Counted from the stretch's first letter, positions 32,285 to 40,865 are shown. The stretch: DNA of 64,000 bases from Bacteroides oleiciplenus YIT 12058 (GCF_000315485.1 NZ_JH992944.1:382603-446602), one strand, 5' to 3'. Notes: generated by a model from the letters alone, not told the origin. Program-made: numbers and translations.

Positions 32285-34477
32285 ATGAAAACCTTCAAGT
32301 GCTTTAAACAACATGACAGCATGCAATGTGGCATAACTTGCATTCGGATGATTTGCAGGCATTATGGTAAAGATTACAATTTGGATACTTTATCCAAATA
32401 TTGTCCTGCTACATCAGAAGGTGTATCTTTATTGGGAATCAGTAAAACACTGAATATATTAGGCATAAATACCATCGCGGGAAAAATGCCAATAAAAGAA
32501 CTTGCCACAATATCCTTACCATGTATTTTACACTGGAAGCAGAATCATTTTGTCGTACTATACCGATTAACGAAAAACAAATATTATATTGCCGACCCAG
32601 GAAAAGGATTAGTCACTTATACCGAAAAGGAACTAAGAAAAAATTGGATTAGTACTCTATCTAATGAAGAAGAGAAAGGCGTAACTCTTCTCCTTCAGCC
32701 CACCCCTTCTTTCTACGAAAAGCAAGAAGAAGAGTACAAAAGTGAAAAACATTCCTTCTCCTTCCTCTTCGGCTATTTCCACCAATACCGCCGCTACTTC
32801 GGCCAAATCGTTCTTGGCTTATTGATTGGTTGTATCCTGCAACTCATCTTTCCGTTCCTAACACAAGCCATCGTAGATGTTGGCATCAAACATCAGAATC
32901 TCAAGTTTATCTATCTGATATTGATAGGGCAACTAATGCTGACCGTCAGCCGCACGTCCGTTGACTTTATTCGTCGGTGGATATTGCTGCACATCAGCAT
33001 GAGGATAAACATATCATTGGTGAGTGATTTCTTCATTAAGCTATTAAAACTCCCCATGTCTTTCTTTGATACCAAACTGATGGGCGACTTGCTCCAACGG
33101 ATGAGCGATCACAATCGGGTGGAGAAATTCCTTACCACACAAACACTCAGTGTTATGTTCTCATTACTCAGCTTTATTGTTTTCGGAATTGTATTGCTAT
33201 GCTACAACCTGCAAATTTTCTTCATCTTCCTCGCAGGCAGCATCTTCTATTCTATCTGGATTACTCTTTTCCTGAAACGTAGAAAACAGATAGACTACCT
33301 CTACTTTGAGAAACAAGCCAAAAATAGCAATAAAACTTATCAATTCATTACAGCCATGCAGGAGATAAAGTTGCAAGACTGCGAACAGCGCCGTCGTTGG
33401 GAATGGGAAGACGTACAAGCAGAACTTTTCGATGCCAATATGAAAACCCTGAAACTGCAACAGACACAAGAGGCAGGTAGTATCTTCATCAATGAGATAA
33501 AGAATATCGTAATCACTGTGATAGCAGCAACAGCCGTGATAAGCGGACAAATGACATTGGGTATGATGTTAGCTGTACAATATATCATCGGACAATTGAA
33601 TGCCCCCATTGAGCAACTAATGAGTTTTATCTACTCACTGCAAGATGTAAAAATCAGTCTGGAACGCATCAACGAAATCCATAAAATGGAAAATGAAGAA
33701 AGCAATCTTGATGCATTCACTGCATTTCAGAGTAAAGATAAAAGCCTAATATTAAAAAATGTGGACTTCAAATACGATTCGCACGCACCCAACAAAACCT
33801 TAGACGGAGTGAACTTCACCATCCGCGAAGGAAAGGTAACTGCCATTGTCGGTACCAGCGGAAGCGGAAAGACGACTATCATAAAGTTGCTGTTAGGATA
33901 CTATCATGTATTGGGTGGAGAAATCAATATCGGAAAAAACAATATCGATCGGTTCAATATGAAATGGTGGCGCAGGCAGTGTGGGGTTGTGATGCAGGAT
34001 GGGGTAATCTTCTCCGAATCCATAGCCAGAAACATCGCAGTGAATGATGAGGAAATAGATAAAGAAAAATTAATTGAAGCAGCTCGGATAGCCAATATAG
34101 ACGAGTACGTCATGGGTCTACCTCTTAAGTACAACACACTCATCGGACAAGATGGTGTAGGGCTGAGCCAAGGACAAAAACAAAGGATACTAATAGCACG
34201 TGCCGTCTATAAAAATCCCCAGTACATCTTTCTGGATGAAGCCACCAACGCATTGGACGCCAACAATGAACGGGTTATAGTGGAAAACCTATTGGAATTC
34301 TATAAAGGAAAAACCGTTGTCGTTGTAGCCCATCGCCTGAGTACCGTAAAGAATGCGGATCAAATAGTAGTGATAGATAAAGGAAAGATTATAGAAACCG
34401 GGATGCATCAAGAACTAATTACCAATAAAAAAGCCTATTACGATCTTGTAAAAAATCAATTGGAGTTAGGTAACTAA
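32285..34477 (+). CDS. C39 peptidase-containing ABC exporter (PCAT)
   Basis: This 730-residue protein cuts double-glycine leaders and exports the peptide across the inner membrane. The N-terminal C39 domain (1-130) has the oxyanion Gln9, catalytic Cys15 (QHDSMQCG), His88 (KQNHFVVLY) and Asp104 (IADPGKG). Six membrane helices span about 165-440. The ATPase domain has Walker A GTSGSGKTT at about 523, the signature LSQGQKQR at about 627 and Walker B FLDEATNALD at about 650. All catalytic residues are intact, so it should be active. It is the only such transporter in the window and lies in the cluster that also encodes the Gly-Gly peptide at 26958. A short HlyD-like adaptor follows after 15 bases. 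Confidence 0.96.
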   Translation: MKTFKCFKQHDSMQCGITCIRMICRHYGKDYNLDTLSKYCPATSEGVSLLGISKTLNILGINTIAGKMPIKELATISLPCILHWKQNHFVVLYRLTKNKYYIADPGKGLVTYTEKELRKNWISTLSNEEEKGVTLLLQPTPSFYEKQEEEYKSEKHSFSFLFGYFHQYRRYFGQIVLGLLIGCILQLIFPFLTQAIVDVGIKHQNLKFIYLILIGQLMLTVSRTSVDFIRRWILLHISMRINISLVSDFFIKLLKLPMSFFDTKLMGDLLQRMSDHNRVEKFLTTQTLSVMFSLLSFIVFGIVLLCYNLQIFFIFLAGSIFYSIWITLFLKRRKQIDYLYFEKQAKNSNKTYQFITAMQEIKLQDCEQRRRWEWEDVQAELFDANMKTLKLQQTQEAGSIFINEIKNIVITVIAATAVISGQMTLGMMLAVQYIIGQLNAPIEQLMSFIYSLQDVKISLERINEIHKMENEESNLDAFTAFQSKDKSLILKNVDFKYDSHAPNKTLDGVNFTIREGKVTAIVGTSGSGKTTIIKLLLGYYHVLGGEINIGKNNIDRFNMKWWRRQCGVVMQDGVIFSESIARNIAVNDEEIDKEKLIEAARIANIDEYVMGLPLKYNTLIGQDGVGLSQGQKQRILIARAVYKNPQYIFLDEATNALDANNERVIVENLLEFYKGKTVVVVAHRLSTVKNADQIVVIDKGKIIETGMHQELITNKKAYYDLVKNQLELGN

Positions 34478-34492
34478 ATAAAAGATAGAATC

Positions 34493-34960
34493 ATGGAAAA
34501 CATAGAACTCAGGAGCGAACAGGTACAAAAAATCATTGGACAAATTCCTTCGATATTGACACGCAGTGGAATCAGTATTATCGGGATAATTGTAGCATTG
34601 TTGCTGACAGTGACCGTATTTGTTCCATATCCTGAAACACTAGAAGGAGAAGTAACAATAGAAGAAAATGATAACGAAAATACATATGCCAAAGGATTAT
34701 TACCTTACACCTTCATCACACAAATAAAAAAGGACATGAGTGTTGAAATAGAACTAGAAGGCTTCAATGCCAGAGAATATGGCTATCAACATGGTATTAT
34801 ATCCTATGTTTCACCAGAAGTAATTACAAATAATAAGAAAAACTACTTCGCATTTATCATCATACTTAAAGAAAATCCTTTCATACAAAAAGGCATGAAA
34901 GGATATGTATCTGTTATATTGTCGAATAAGACATTATTGGAAAGAATCATCTCAAAATAA
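34493..34960 (+). CDS. Very short HlyD-like membrane-anchored adaptor
   Basis: The 155-residue protein starts with a cytoplasmic stretch (MENIELRSEQVQKIIGQIPS), then one membrane helix (GISIIGIIVALLLTVTVFV) and the strand-like PYPETLEGEVTIEE that opens the barrel of HlyD-type adaptors. The long periplasmic coiled coil and lipoyl halves found in normal adaptors are missing; what follows is one beta-rich domain with AKGLLPYTFITQIKKDMSVE and KGMKGYVSVILSN. It ends 12 bases before the stop of a convergent gene. I read it as a reduced membrane-fusion protein working with the C39 exporter. Without a hairpin it could hardly dock to a TolC channel, and none is encoded nearby. Confidence 0.72.
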   Translation: MENIELRSEQVQKIIGQIPSILTRSGISIIGIIVALLLTVTVFVPYPETLEGEVTIEENDNENTYAKGLLPYTFITQIKKDMSVEIELEGFNAREYGYQHGIISYVSPEVITNNKKNYFAFIIILKENPFIQKGMKGYVSVILSNKTLLERIISK

Positions 34961-34972
34961 AGTAGTTTTCCA

Positions 34973-35653
34973 CTATTTAATCTCCGCCTCCAACTTCTTT
35001 ATCTTCTCCAGCGTCCTCCCCGCCTCTGTTGAAGGGAACAACTGCAACACTCGCTGCAAATAATCCTTTGCCTTAGAGTAACCATTGGAGTAAACATCCG
35101 AAAGTCCATTCCGATAACGGGCATATTGCATCCGTGTGGGAGAGGTTATCTTTTTATAATCATCTTCCAACTTCTTCTTATCCCGCTCTGCCTGTAAGTA
35201 AAAATAGTTTCCTAGAAAAATATTGGCTTGCAGATTATTAGCATCAAGTTTCAATACTTTTTCATAAGTTTTTAGAGCATCCTTCTCCCTGCCTCTCATC
35301 ATCTCCATTTCGGCACACGCCACGAGAGCAGAAACATCTTCGGGATGATACTGCAAAAATTCCCTATAAAATAAATAAGCTTTATCATAATTCCGTTTAC
35401 GTTTATAATAAGCTGCCAACTCATTTGCCAGGCGGGGGGCCACAGCACTATTCTTCTCTACCTGAGTCAAGTAAAACATCTCCGTCTGCTCCGCTCCGGC
35501 ATTTGCCGACTGGCGAAACAGACTCACAGCATAGTCATCCTGCCCTTCAGAAAGGGCTACAGATACTTTCTGCAACAATTCCCCAGCAGATTGCGCAGAG
35601 AGCGCGAAGGGGAAAGCCATCATGAATGAAAATAGCAAAGTTAAGGTTCTCAT
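34973..35653 (-). CDS. Secreted TPR protein of unknown function
   Basis: The 226-residue protein has a signal peptide (TLLFSFMMAFPFALSAQS) and four or five TPR repeats, for example NYDKAYLFYREFLQYHPEDV and KDALKTYEKVLKLDANNLQA. It ends with a Lys/Glu-rich helix. The location is probably periplasmic, with a protein-protein contact role. The gene is convergent to the export cluster, and its promoter box (TATCTTTG at 35686-35693, minus strand) lies 33 bases above the start. Base composition is close to the housekeeping neighbours, so it probably marks the edge of the accessory island. Confidence 0.82.
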   Translation of the reverse strand: MRTLTLLFSFMMAFPFALSAQSAGELLQKVSVALSEGQDDYAVSLFRQSANAGAEQTEMFYLTQVEKNSAVAPRLANELAAYYKRKRNYDKAYLFYREFLQYHPEDVSALVACAEMEMMRGREKDALKTYEKVLKLDANNLQANIFLGNYFYLQAERDKKKLEDDYKKITSPTRMQYARYRNGLSDVYSNGYSKAKDYLQRVLQLFPSTEAGRTLEKIKKLEAEIK

Positions 35654-35767
35654 CTCTTACTAAATATTACCCGGTTTTTGTTCCGCAAAGATACTCATTT
35701 CTAAAACATTATGTACCATAAAAATTGTTATTATCCGATGTTTTTTTATCGTTCCCGGCAAAAAGAG

Positions 35768-35775
35768 TACCTTTG
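35768..35775 (+). promoter_or_regulatory. Bacteroides -7 box for the MATE gene
   Basis: TACCTTTG matches TAnnTTTG and lies 30 bases above the ATG at 35806. It overlaps the longer open frame that begins at 35725 and so supports the shorter start. Confidence 0.55.
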
Positions 35776-35805
35776 TCGACTAATAGAACAAACCTACGTT
35801 TTAAA

Positions 35806-37122
35806 ATGATTGTCCAAAGTACGAATATTATTAATAAAAGAATACTCCAGATAGCTGTACCTTCCATTATTTCCAATATCACAGTACCTCTGCTGGGACT
35901 GGTTGATGTGACTATCGTCGGGCATCTGGGAGCAGCAGCCTATATCGGTGCAATCGCCGTCGGAGGAATGCTGTTCAATATCATCTACTGGATTTTCGGA
36001 TTCCTGAGAATGGGTACCAGTGGAATGACCTCACAAGCATACGGAAGGCACGATATGGAAGAAGTCACGCGGTTGTTACTGCGGTCTGTCGGCGTAGGAT
36101 TACTCATTTCCGCCTGCCTGTTGGTATTACAATACCCTATCCGCCGGCTTGCCTTCACTTTAATACATACTACGGAAGAAGTGGAACAGTTGGCTACGCT
36201 CTATTTCCAAATCTGCATCTGGGGAGCTCCTGCCATGTTGGGACTTTATGGTTTCGCAGGCTGGTTCATCGGCATGCAGAATTCACGTTTTCCGATGTAC
36301 ATTGCCATCACGCAAAACATTGTGAATATTGCTGCAAGTCTTTGTTTCGTTTATCTATTCCACATGAAAGTGGCGGGGATAGCTTTCGGCACACTCATAG
36401 CCCAATATGCAGGTTTTCTGATGGCATTGTTATTGTGGGCACGCTATTATGGCGGACTGAAGAAACACATTGTTTGGCGGGAAGTATTGCAAAAGCAGGC
36501 TATGCTGCGTTTCTTCCGGGTGAACCGGGACATTTTTTTGCGAACACTCTGTCTGGTCATTGTCACTCTGTTCTTTACTTCTGCCGGAGCTGCACAGGGA
36601 GAAGTGGTGCTGGCGGTCAATACTTTGCTGATGCAGCTATTTACTCTTTTTTCTTATATCATGGATGGCTTTGCATATTCAGGCGAAGCATTGGCTGGCA
36701 AATACATCGGCGCAGGAAACCGTCCTGCATTGCATCACACCGTTCGTCAACTCTTTGTCTGGGGTATCGGGCTTTCCACAGGCTTCACATTACTCTATCT
36801 CTTCGGAGGCAAGGCATTTCTGGGATTGCTCACCAACGAAGCATCGGTAATCCGGGAAGCCGGTAACTATTTCTATTGGGTGTTGGCTATTCCTCTTGCA
36901 GGTTTCGCCGCTTTCCTGTGGGATGGCATTTTTATCGGAGCCACCGCCACGCGGCAGATGTTCTACTCCATGCTGACAGCTTCAGCCAGCTTCTTCCTCG
37001 TTTATTACTCTTTACACGGATGGATGGGAAATCATGCCCTGTGGCTGGCTTTCATCGTTTATTTATCCCTCCGTGGCATCATGCAGGCAGTTTTAAGCAG
37101 AAAAATCCTGTACCAAAGTTAA
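35806..37122 (+). CDS. MATE-family efflux transporter (DinF-like)
   Basis: The protein is about 438 residues from the ATG at 35806 (MIVQSTNIINKRILQIAVPS); the frame is open to 35725 but a promoter box lies inside that extension. It has twelve predicted membrane helices and the MATE hallmarks IISNITVPLLGLVDVTIVGH in the first half and a related block in the second (YSGEALAGKYIGAGN). The DinF branch is suggested by the LVDVTIVGHLG motif. MATE transporters expel cations or drugs using sodium or proton gradients; the substrate is unknown. PyrH follows 50 bases later with its own promoter. Confidence 0.9.
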   Translation: MIVQSTNIINKRILQIAVPSIISNITVPLLGLVDVTIVGHLGAAAYIGAIAVGGMLFNIIYWIFGFLRMGTSGMTSQAYGRHDMEEVTRLLLRSVGVGLLISACLLVLQYPIRRLAFTLIHTTEEVEQLATLYFQICIWGAPAMLGLYGFAGWFIGMQNSRFPMYIAITQNIVNIAASLCFVYLFHMKVAGIAFGTLIAQYAGFLMALLLWARYYGGLKKHIVWREVLQKQAMLRFFRVNRDIFLRTLCLVIVTLFFTSAGAAQGEVVLAVNTLLMQLFTLFSYIMDGFAYSGEALAGKYIGAGNRPALHHTVRQLFVWGIGLSTGFTLLYLFGGKAFLGLLTNEASVIREAGNYFYWVLAIPLAGFAAFLWDGIFIGATATRQMFYSMLTASASFFLVYYSLHGWMGNHALWLAFIVYLSLRGIMQAVLSRKILYQS

Positions 37123-37141
37123 TCTTTACAGACAGAAAGCG

Positions 37142-37149
37142 TATATTTG
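37142..37149 (+). promoter_or_regulatory. Bacteroides -7 box for pyrH
   Basis: TATATTTG matches TAnnTTTG and lies 23 bases above the pyrH ATG, just after the end of the MATE gene. Confidence 0.6.
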
Positions 37150-37172
37150 CAAAAAACTAAATGTAATATCAT

Positions 37173-37883
37173 ATGGCAAAGTATAAAAGAGTTCTGTTAA
37201 AGCTCAGTGGCGAAAGCCTGATGGGTGAAAAACAATACGGCATCGACGAGAAGCGCCTTGCCGAATATGCAGCACAAATCAAGGAAATCCATGAACTGGG
37301 TGTCCAGATAGGTATCGTCATCGGCGGCGGCAACATTTTCCGCGGACTGAGCGGTGCAAACAAAGGTTTCGATCGTGTAAAAGGGGACCAGATGGGAATG
37401 CTTGCCACGGTTATAAATAGTCTGGCACTGAGTTCCGCCTTGGTAGCTACCGGCGTAAAGGCACGCGTATTGACAGCCGTTCGCATGGAACCTATCGGAG
37501 AATTCTACAATAAATGGAAAGCCATCGAGTGCATGGAAGCTGGTGAAGTAGTAATCATGTCTGCCGGAACAGGCAATCCGTTCTTTACAACCGATACGGG
37601 TTCTTCTCTCCGTGGCATCGAAATCGAAGCCGACGTCATGCTGAAAGGCACACGCGTAGACGGTATCTATACTGCCGACCCGGAAAAAGATCCCACCGCT
37701 ACTAAATTCGACAACATCACTTATGATGAAGTATTGAAACGCGGACTGAAAGTGGTGGACCTCACTGCCACTTGTATGTGCAAAGAAAACAATTTGCCAA
37801 TCATTGTGTTCGACATGGATACAGTAGGTAATTTAAAGAAAGTAATGCAAGGAGAAGAAATCGGAACACTGGTACACAATTGA
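37173..37883 (+). CDS. pyrH: UMP kinase
   Basis: PyrH phosphorylates UMP to UDP in pyrimidine synthesis. The 236-residue protein has the amino-acid-kinase fold motifs KRVLLKLSGESLMG at the start, VIGGGNIFRG, the UMP-binding block DQMGMLATVINSLAL, and the late MLKGTRVDGIYTADPEKDP. The length is normal. Frr follows downstream, the order found in most bacteria, but a perfect inverted repeat and a separate promoter box lie between them. Confidence 0.97.
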   Translation: MAKYKRVLLKLSGESLMGEKQYGIDEKRLAEYAAQIKEIHELGVQIGIVIGGGNIFRGLSGANKGFDRVKGDQMGMLATVINSLALSSALVATGVKARVLTAVRMEPIGEFYNKWKAIECMEAGEVVIMSAGTGNPFFTTDTGSSLRGIEIEADVMLKGTRVDGIYTADPEKDPTATKFDNITYDEVLKRGLKVVDLTATCMCKENNLPIIVFDMDTVGNLKKVMQGEEIGTLVHN

Positions 37884-37884
37884 T

Positions 37885-37947
37885 AAATTGAAAATTGAGA
37901 AATAAGTGACATTCATTTTTTAATTTTCAATTCTCAATTTTCAATTT
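37885..37947. repeat. Perfect 17-bp inverted repeat between pyrH and frr
   Basis: AAATTGAAAATTGAGAA at 37885-37901 pairs perfectly with 37931-37947 across a 29-base spacer. It begins one base after the pyrH stop codon. The same arm sequence recurs at 38574 and 40866. Confidence 0.75.
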
Positions 37948-37962
37948 AATAAGTTTAATAAT

Positions 37963-37970
37963 TATATTTG
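37963..37970 (+). promoter_or_regulatory. Bacteroides -7 box for frr
   Basis: TATATTTG matches TAnnTTTG, 39 bases above the frr start and just after the inverted repeat. Confidence 0.55.
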
Positions 37971-38009
37971 CAAAGTTTCAATTAAAGTACAACTCCAAAA
38001 CCAAAGAAT

Positions 38010-38570
38010 ATGAGAGAAGTAAAAGAGATCTTAGACGAAGCGCAAGAGAAAATGGATATGGCCATCATGTATCTGGAAGAAGCATTGGCTCACATCCGTG
38101 CCGGAAAAGCAGACGTCCGTTTACTGGACGGCATCCGTGTGGACTCTTATGGAAGCATGGTTCCAATCAATAATGTAGCTGCCGTAAATACTCCGGATGC
38201 CCGTAGTATAGCTATTAAACCATGGGACAAAGGTATGTTCCGGATCATTGAAAAAGCTATTATTGACTCAAGTCTCGGTATCATGCCGGAGAATAACGGT
38301 GAAATTATCCGCATCGGCATTCCTCCCTTGACTGAAGAACGCCGTAGACAACTCGCCAAGCAATGCAAAGGTGAAGGTGAAACAGCCAAAGTGAGCGTAC
38401 GCAACGCCCGCCGTGATGCCATTGATGCTTTGAAAAAGTCTGTTAAAGACGGTCTGGCAGAAGATGCACAGAAAGGTGGTGAAGAAAAATTGCAGAAGAT
38501 TCACGATAAGTACATCAAGCAAATTGATGATATGCTGGCTGCAAAGGACAAAGAAATTATGACCGTATAA
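38010..38570 (+). CDS. frr: Ribosome recycling factor
   Basis: RRF splits post-termination ribosomes with EF-G. The 186-residue protein has the typical parts: an N-terminal helix (EAQEKMDMAIMYLEEALAHI), the RAGKADVRLLDGIRVDSYG block, PINNVAAVN, and the C-terminal helices (EERRRQLAKQCKGEGETAKV, then NARRDAIDALKKSVKDG). It is complete with normal length. RsgA follows after a palindromic element. Confidence 0.97.
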   Translation: MREVKEILDEAQEKMDMAIMYLEEALAHIRAGKADVRLLDGIRVDSYGSMVPINNVAAVNTPDARSIAIKPWDKGMFRIIEKAIIDSSLGIMPENNGEIIRIGIPPLTEERRRQLAKQCKGEGETAKVSVRNARRDAIDALKKSVKDGLAEDAQKGGEEKLQKIHDKYIKQIDDMLAAKDKEIMTV

Positions 38571-38573
38571 TTT

Positions 38574-38664
38574 AAATTGAGAATTGAGAATTAAAAAATG
38601 AGAATTGCTATGCAGCATAATGTGCAAAGTGGATTCCCGGCATTTATTTCTCAATTCTCAATTT
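38574..38664. repeat. 17-bp inverted repeat with palindromic core between frr and rsgA
   Basis: AAATTGAGAATTGAGAA at 38574-38590 pairs perfectly with 38648-38664. The spacer contains TATGCAGCATA, a hyphenated palindrome like those at 416 and 20766. The element starts 3 bases after the frr stop, and further TTTTCAATT copies run up to the TTG start of rsgA. Confidence 0.75.
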
Positions 38665-38680
38665 TCAATTTTCAATTGAA

Positions 38681-39613
38681 TTGAGGGGACTGGTAATAAA
38701 AAACACAGGAAGTTGGTACTTAGTGAAGACCGACGAGGGGAAGTGCGTGGAGTGTAAAGTCAAAGGTAACTTCCGTCTTAAAGGTATTCGCAGCACCAAC
38801 CCGGTAGCTGTGGGAGACTATGTACAAATCATCCTGAATCAAGAAGGTACTGCTTTCATCAGCGAAATAGAGGACCGGAAGAATTATATCATCCGGCGTG
38901 CTTCCAACCTTTCCAAGCAATCGCACATCCTTGCAGCAAACCTTGACCAATGTATGCTCATCGTGACGGTCAATTATCCGGAAACATCCACTATCTTTAT
39001 CGATCGTTTTTTAGCTTCTGCCGAGGCATACCGTGTGCCTGTCAAAATCATCTTCAATAAGATCGATGCCTACAGTGAAGATGAACTTCATTATCTGGAC
39101 AGCCTCATCAACCTCTACACCACCATCGGCTATCCTTGTTTTAAGGTTTCTGCCAAAACAGGTGAAGGCGTAGCACTAATTCAGGAAGAATTAAAAGGAA
39201 GGGTAACCCTCTTCTCCGGGCACTCCGGTGTAGGTAAGTCGACACTCATCAACGCTATATTACCTGAACAAGATGTAAAAACAGGCGAAATTTCTGCATA
39301 TCATAATAAAGGTATGCATACCACTACATTCTCTGAAATGTTTCCCGTTGCGGGAAACGGATACATTATTGATACACCAGGTATCAAAGGGTTCGGGACA
39401 TTCGATATGGAAGAGGAAGAGATAGGGCACTATTTCCCGGAAATATTCAAGTTCTCCGCTGATTGCCGCTATAGTAATTGCACCCACCGACAAGAACCGG
39501 ACTGTGCTGTACGAAAAGCCGTAGAAGAACATTACATCAGCGAATCACGTTATTCCTCTTATCTCAATATGCTGGAAGACAAAGAAGAAGGTAAATACCG
39601 GGCAGCATACTAA
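38681..39613 (+). CDS. rsgA: Ribosome small-subunit GTPase RsgA
   Basis: RsgA is a circularly permuted GTPase that helps finish the 30S subunit. The 310-residue protein has an OB-fold N-terminus (GLVIKNTGSWYLVKTDEGKC), then G4 (FNKIDAY), G1 (GHSGVGKSTL) and G3 (DTPGIKGF) in the permuted order, and the zinc motif CRYSNCTHRQEPDC near the end. The best start is TTG at 38681, directly downstream of a repeat element; no ATG gives the conserved N-terminus. All motifs are intact. Confidence 0.95.
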   Translation: MRGLVIKNTGSWYLVKTDEGKCVECKVKGNFRLKGIRSTNPVAVGDYVQIILNQEGTAFISEIEDRKNYIIRRASNLSKQSHILAANLDQCMLIVTVNYPETSTIFIDRFLASAEAYRVPVKIIFNKIDAYSEDELHYLDSLINLYTTIGYPCFKVSAKTGEGVALIQEELKGRVTLFSGHSGVGKSTLINAILPEQDVKTGEISAYHNKGMHTTTFSEMFPVAGNGYIIDTPGIKGFGTFDMEEEEIGHYFPEIFKFSADCRYSNCTHRQEPDCAVRKAVEEHYISESRYSSYLNMLEDKEEGKYRAAY

Positions 39614-39624
39614 AAAGCATGGTA

Positions 39625-39700
39625 AAGTAATAATGTGATAACAATCTTATCATTTTATCACATTATCACTTTTTTATATATCATTTTATCACTTTTTTTA
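39625..39700. repeat. Inverted repeat after rsgA
   Basis: AAGTAATAATGTGATA at 39625-39640 pairs with TATCACATTATCACTT at 39656-39671, with one mismatch in 16. A partial extra copy, ATCATTTTATCACTTTTTTTAA, follows at about 39680, and the T-run could end the rsgA transcript. Structurally it belongs with the other stop-codon-linked elements, but its arm sequence is different. Confidence 0.6.
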
Positions 39701-39748
39701 ACGCTTCCCATATTAAACCTTTCTATTCCTAATCCATCCAAATTAACG

Positions 39749-39768
39749 CTGACATAATCTGACATAAT
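39749..39768 (+). promoter_or_regulatory. Tandem 10-bp repeat, possible operator of the second RND operon
   Basis: CTGACATAAT occurs twice without a gap (39749-39758, 39759-39768), followed by ACTAATACTGATAC up to the start codon at 39783. A regulator bound here would cover the ribosome-entry region, so it may act on either transcription or translation. Confidence 0.4.
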
Positions 39769-39782
39769 ACTAATACTGATAC

Positions 39783-40865
39783 ATGAATAAGAAAGTTAAA
39801 TGGGGCATTATTATTTTTATTGGTGCCGGACTAATAGGATGGGGCATCTATTCTCAGCTCCCTAAAGAAAACAAAGAATTGGCGGCTGCCGACAAAGTTA
39901 TGAGCGGTAACCGCAATACAAAGAAAGCATTAAATGTTAACGCAAAAATCATAAAGCCACAACTGCTGAAAGATGAAATCAAAATCAGCGGTAGCCTGCT
40001 GCCTGATGAAGAAGTGGATCTCTCTTTCGAGACTTCCGGTAAAATTATAGAAATAAATTTCGAAGAAGGCAGTCAGGTAAAGAAAGGACAACTACTGGCT
40101 AAAGTAAACGACCGGCCTTTACAGGCACAGTTGCAGCGCCTTGTTGCCCAACTAAAACTGGCTGAAGACCGTGTATTTCGCCAGAATGCGCTGCTGGAAA
40201 GGGATGCAGTCAGTAAGGAAGCTTACGAACAGGTGAAAACGGAACTGGCGACCCTTAATGCCGATATAGACCTGATAGAAGCCAACATCGCACAAACCGA
40301 ACTACGTGCTCCGTTCGATGGAGTGATCGGTCTGCGACAAGTCAGTGTCGGTACTTATGCTTCTCCTTCTACCATTGTTGCCAAACTCACAAAAGTATCT
40401 CCGCTAAAAGTAGAATTTTCTGTTCCCGAACGTTACGCCAATGATGTGAAAATCGGCGCAGGGGTGGACTTTGGACTTGAAGGCAAGCTTGAGACATTCC
40501 ATGCTAAAGTATATGCACGCGAATCGAGAATGGATCAGAATACTCATACACTGACTTTGCGCGCCCTCTATCCCAATGCCAACGGCACTGTAATGCCGGG
40601 ACGTTATGCAGACATCCGTTTGAGTAAAAACGAAATCCATGATGCTCTTGCCGTTCCTTCTGAAGCCATCGTACCGGAAATGGGTAAAGATAAGATCTTC
40701 CTTTACAGGTCGGGGAAAGCCCAACCCGTAGAAATACAAACCGGAATCCGTACAGAGGCCGAAACACAAGTATTGCAAGGTCTACAAGTCGGAGATACCA
40801 TCATTATTTCGGGTACGTTGCAACTCCGCACAGGATTGCCTGTTACTTTGGACTATATAAATTAA
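39783..40865 (+). CDS. RND efflux periplasmic adaptor, second system
   Basis: The 360-residue adaptor has one N-terminal membrane anchor (WGIIIFIGAGLIGWGIYSQL), then the lipoyl halves (EVDLSFETSGKIIEINFEEG and ANIAQTELRAPFDGVIGLRQ) flanking a short helical hairpin. A barrel domain follows (KVSPLKVEFSVPERYANDV) and a C-terminal part ending GTLQLRTGLPVTLDY. The hairpin is shorter than in the first system's adaptor. The pump gene follows after an A+T-rich repeat element of about 120 bases. Together with pump and channel it makes a second complete system; the substrate is unknown. Confidence 0.92.
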   Translation: MNKKVKWGIIIFIGAGLIGWGIYSQLPKENKELAAADKVMSGNRNTKKALNVNAKIIKPQLLKDEIKISGSLLPDEEVDLSFETSGKIIEINFEEGSQVKKGQLLAKVNDRPLQAQLQRLVAQLKLAEDRVFRQNALLERDAVSKEAYEQVKTELATLNADIDLIEANIAQTELRAPFDGVIGLRQVSVGTYASPSTIVAKLTKVSPLKVEFSVPERYANDVKIGAGVDFGLEGKLETFHAKVYARESRMDQNTHTLTLRALYPNANGTVMPGRYADIRLSKNEIHDALAVPSEAIVPEMGKDKIFLYRSGKAQPVEIQTGIRTEAETQVLQGLQVGDTIIISGTLQLRTGLPVTLDYIN

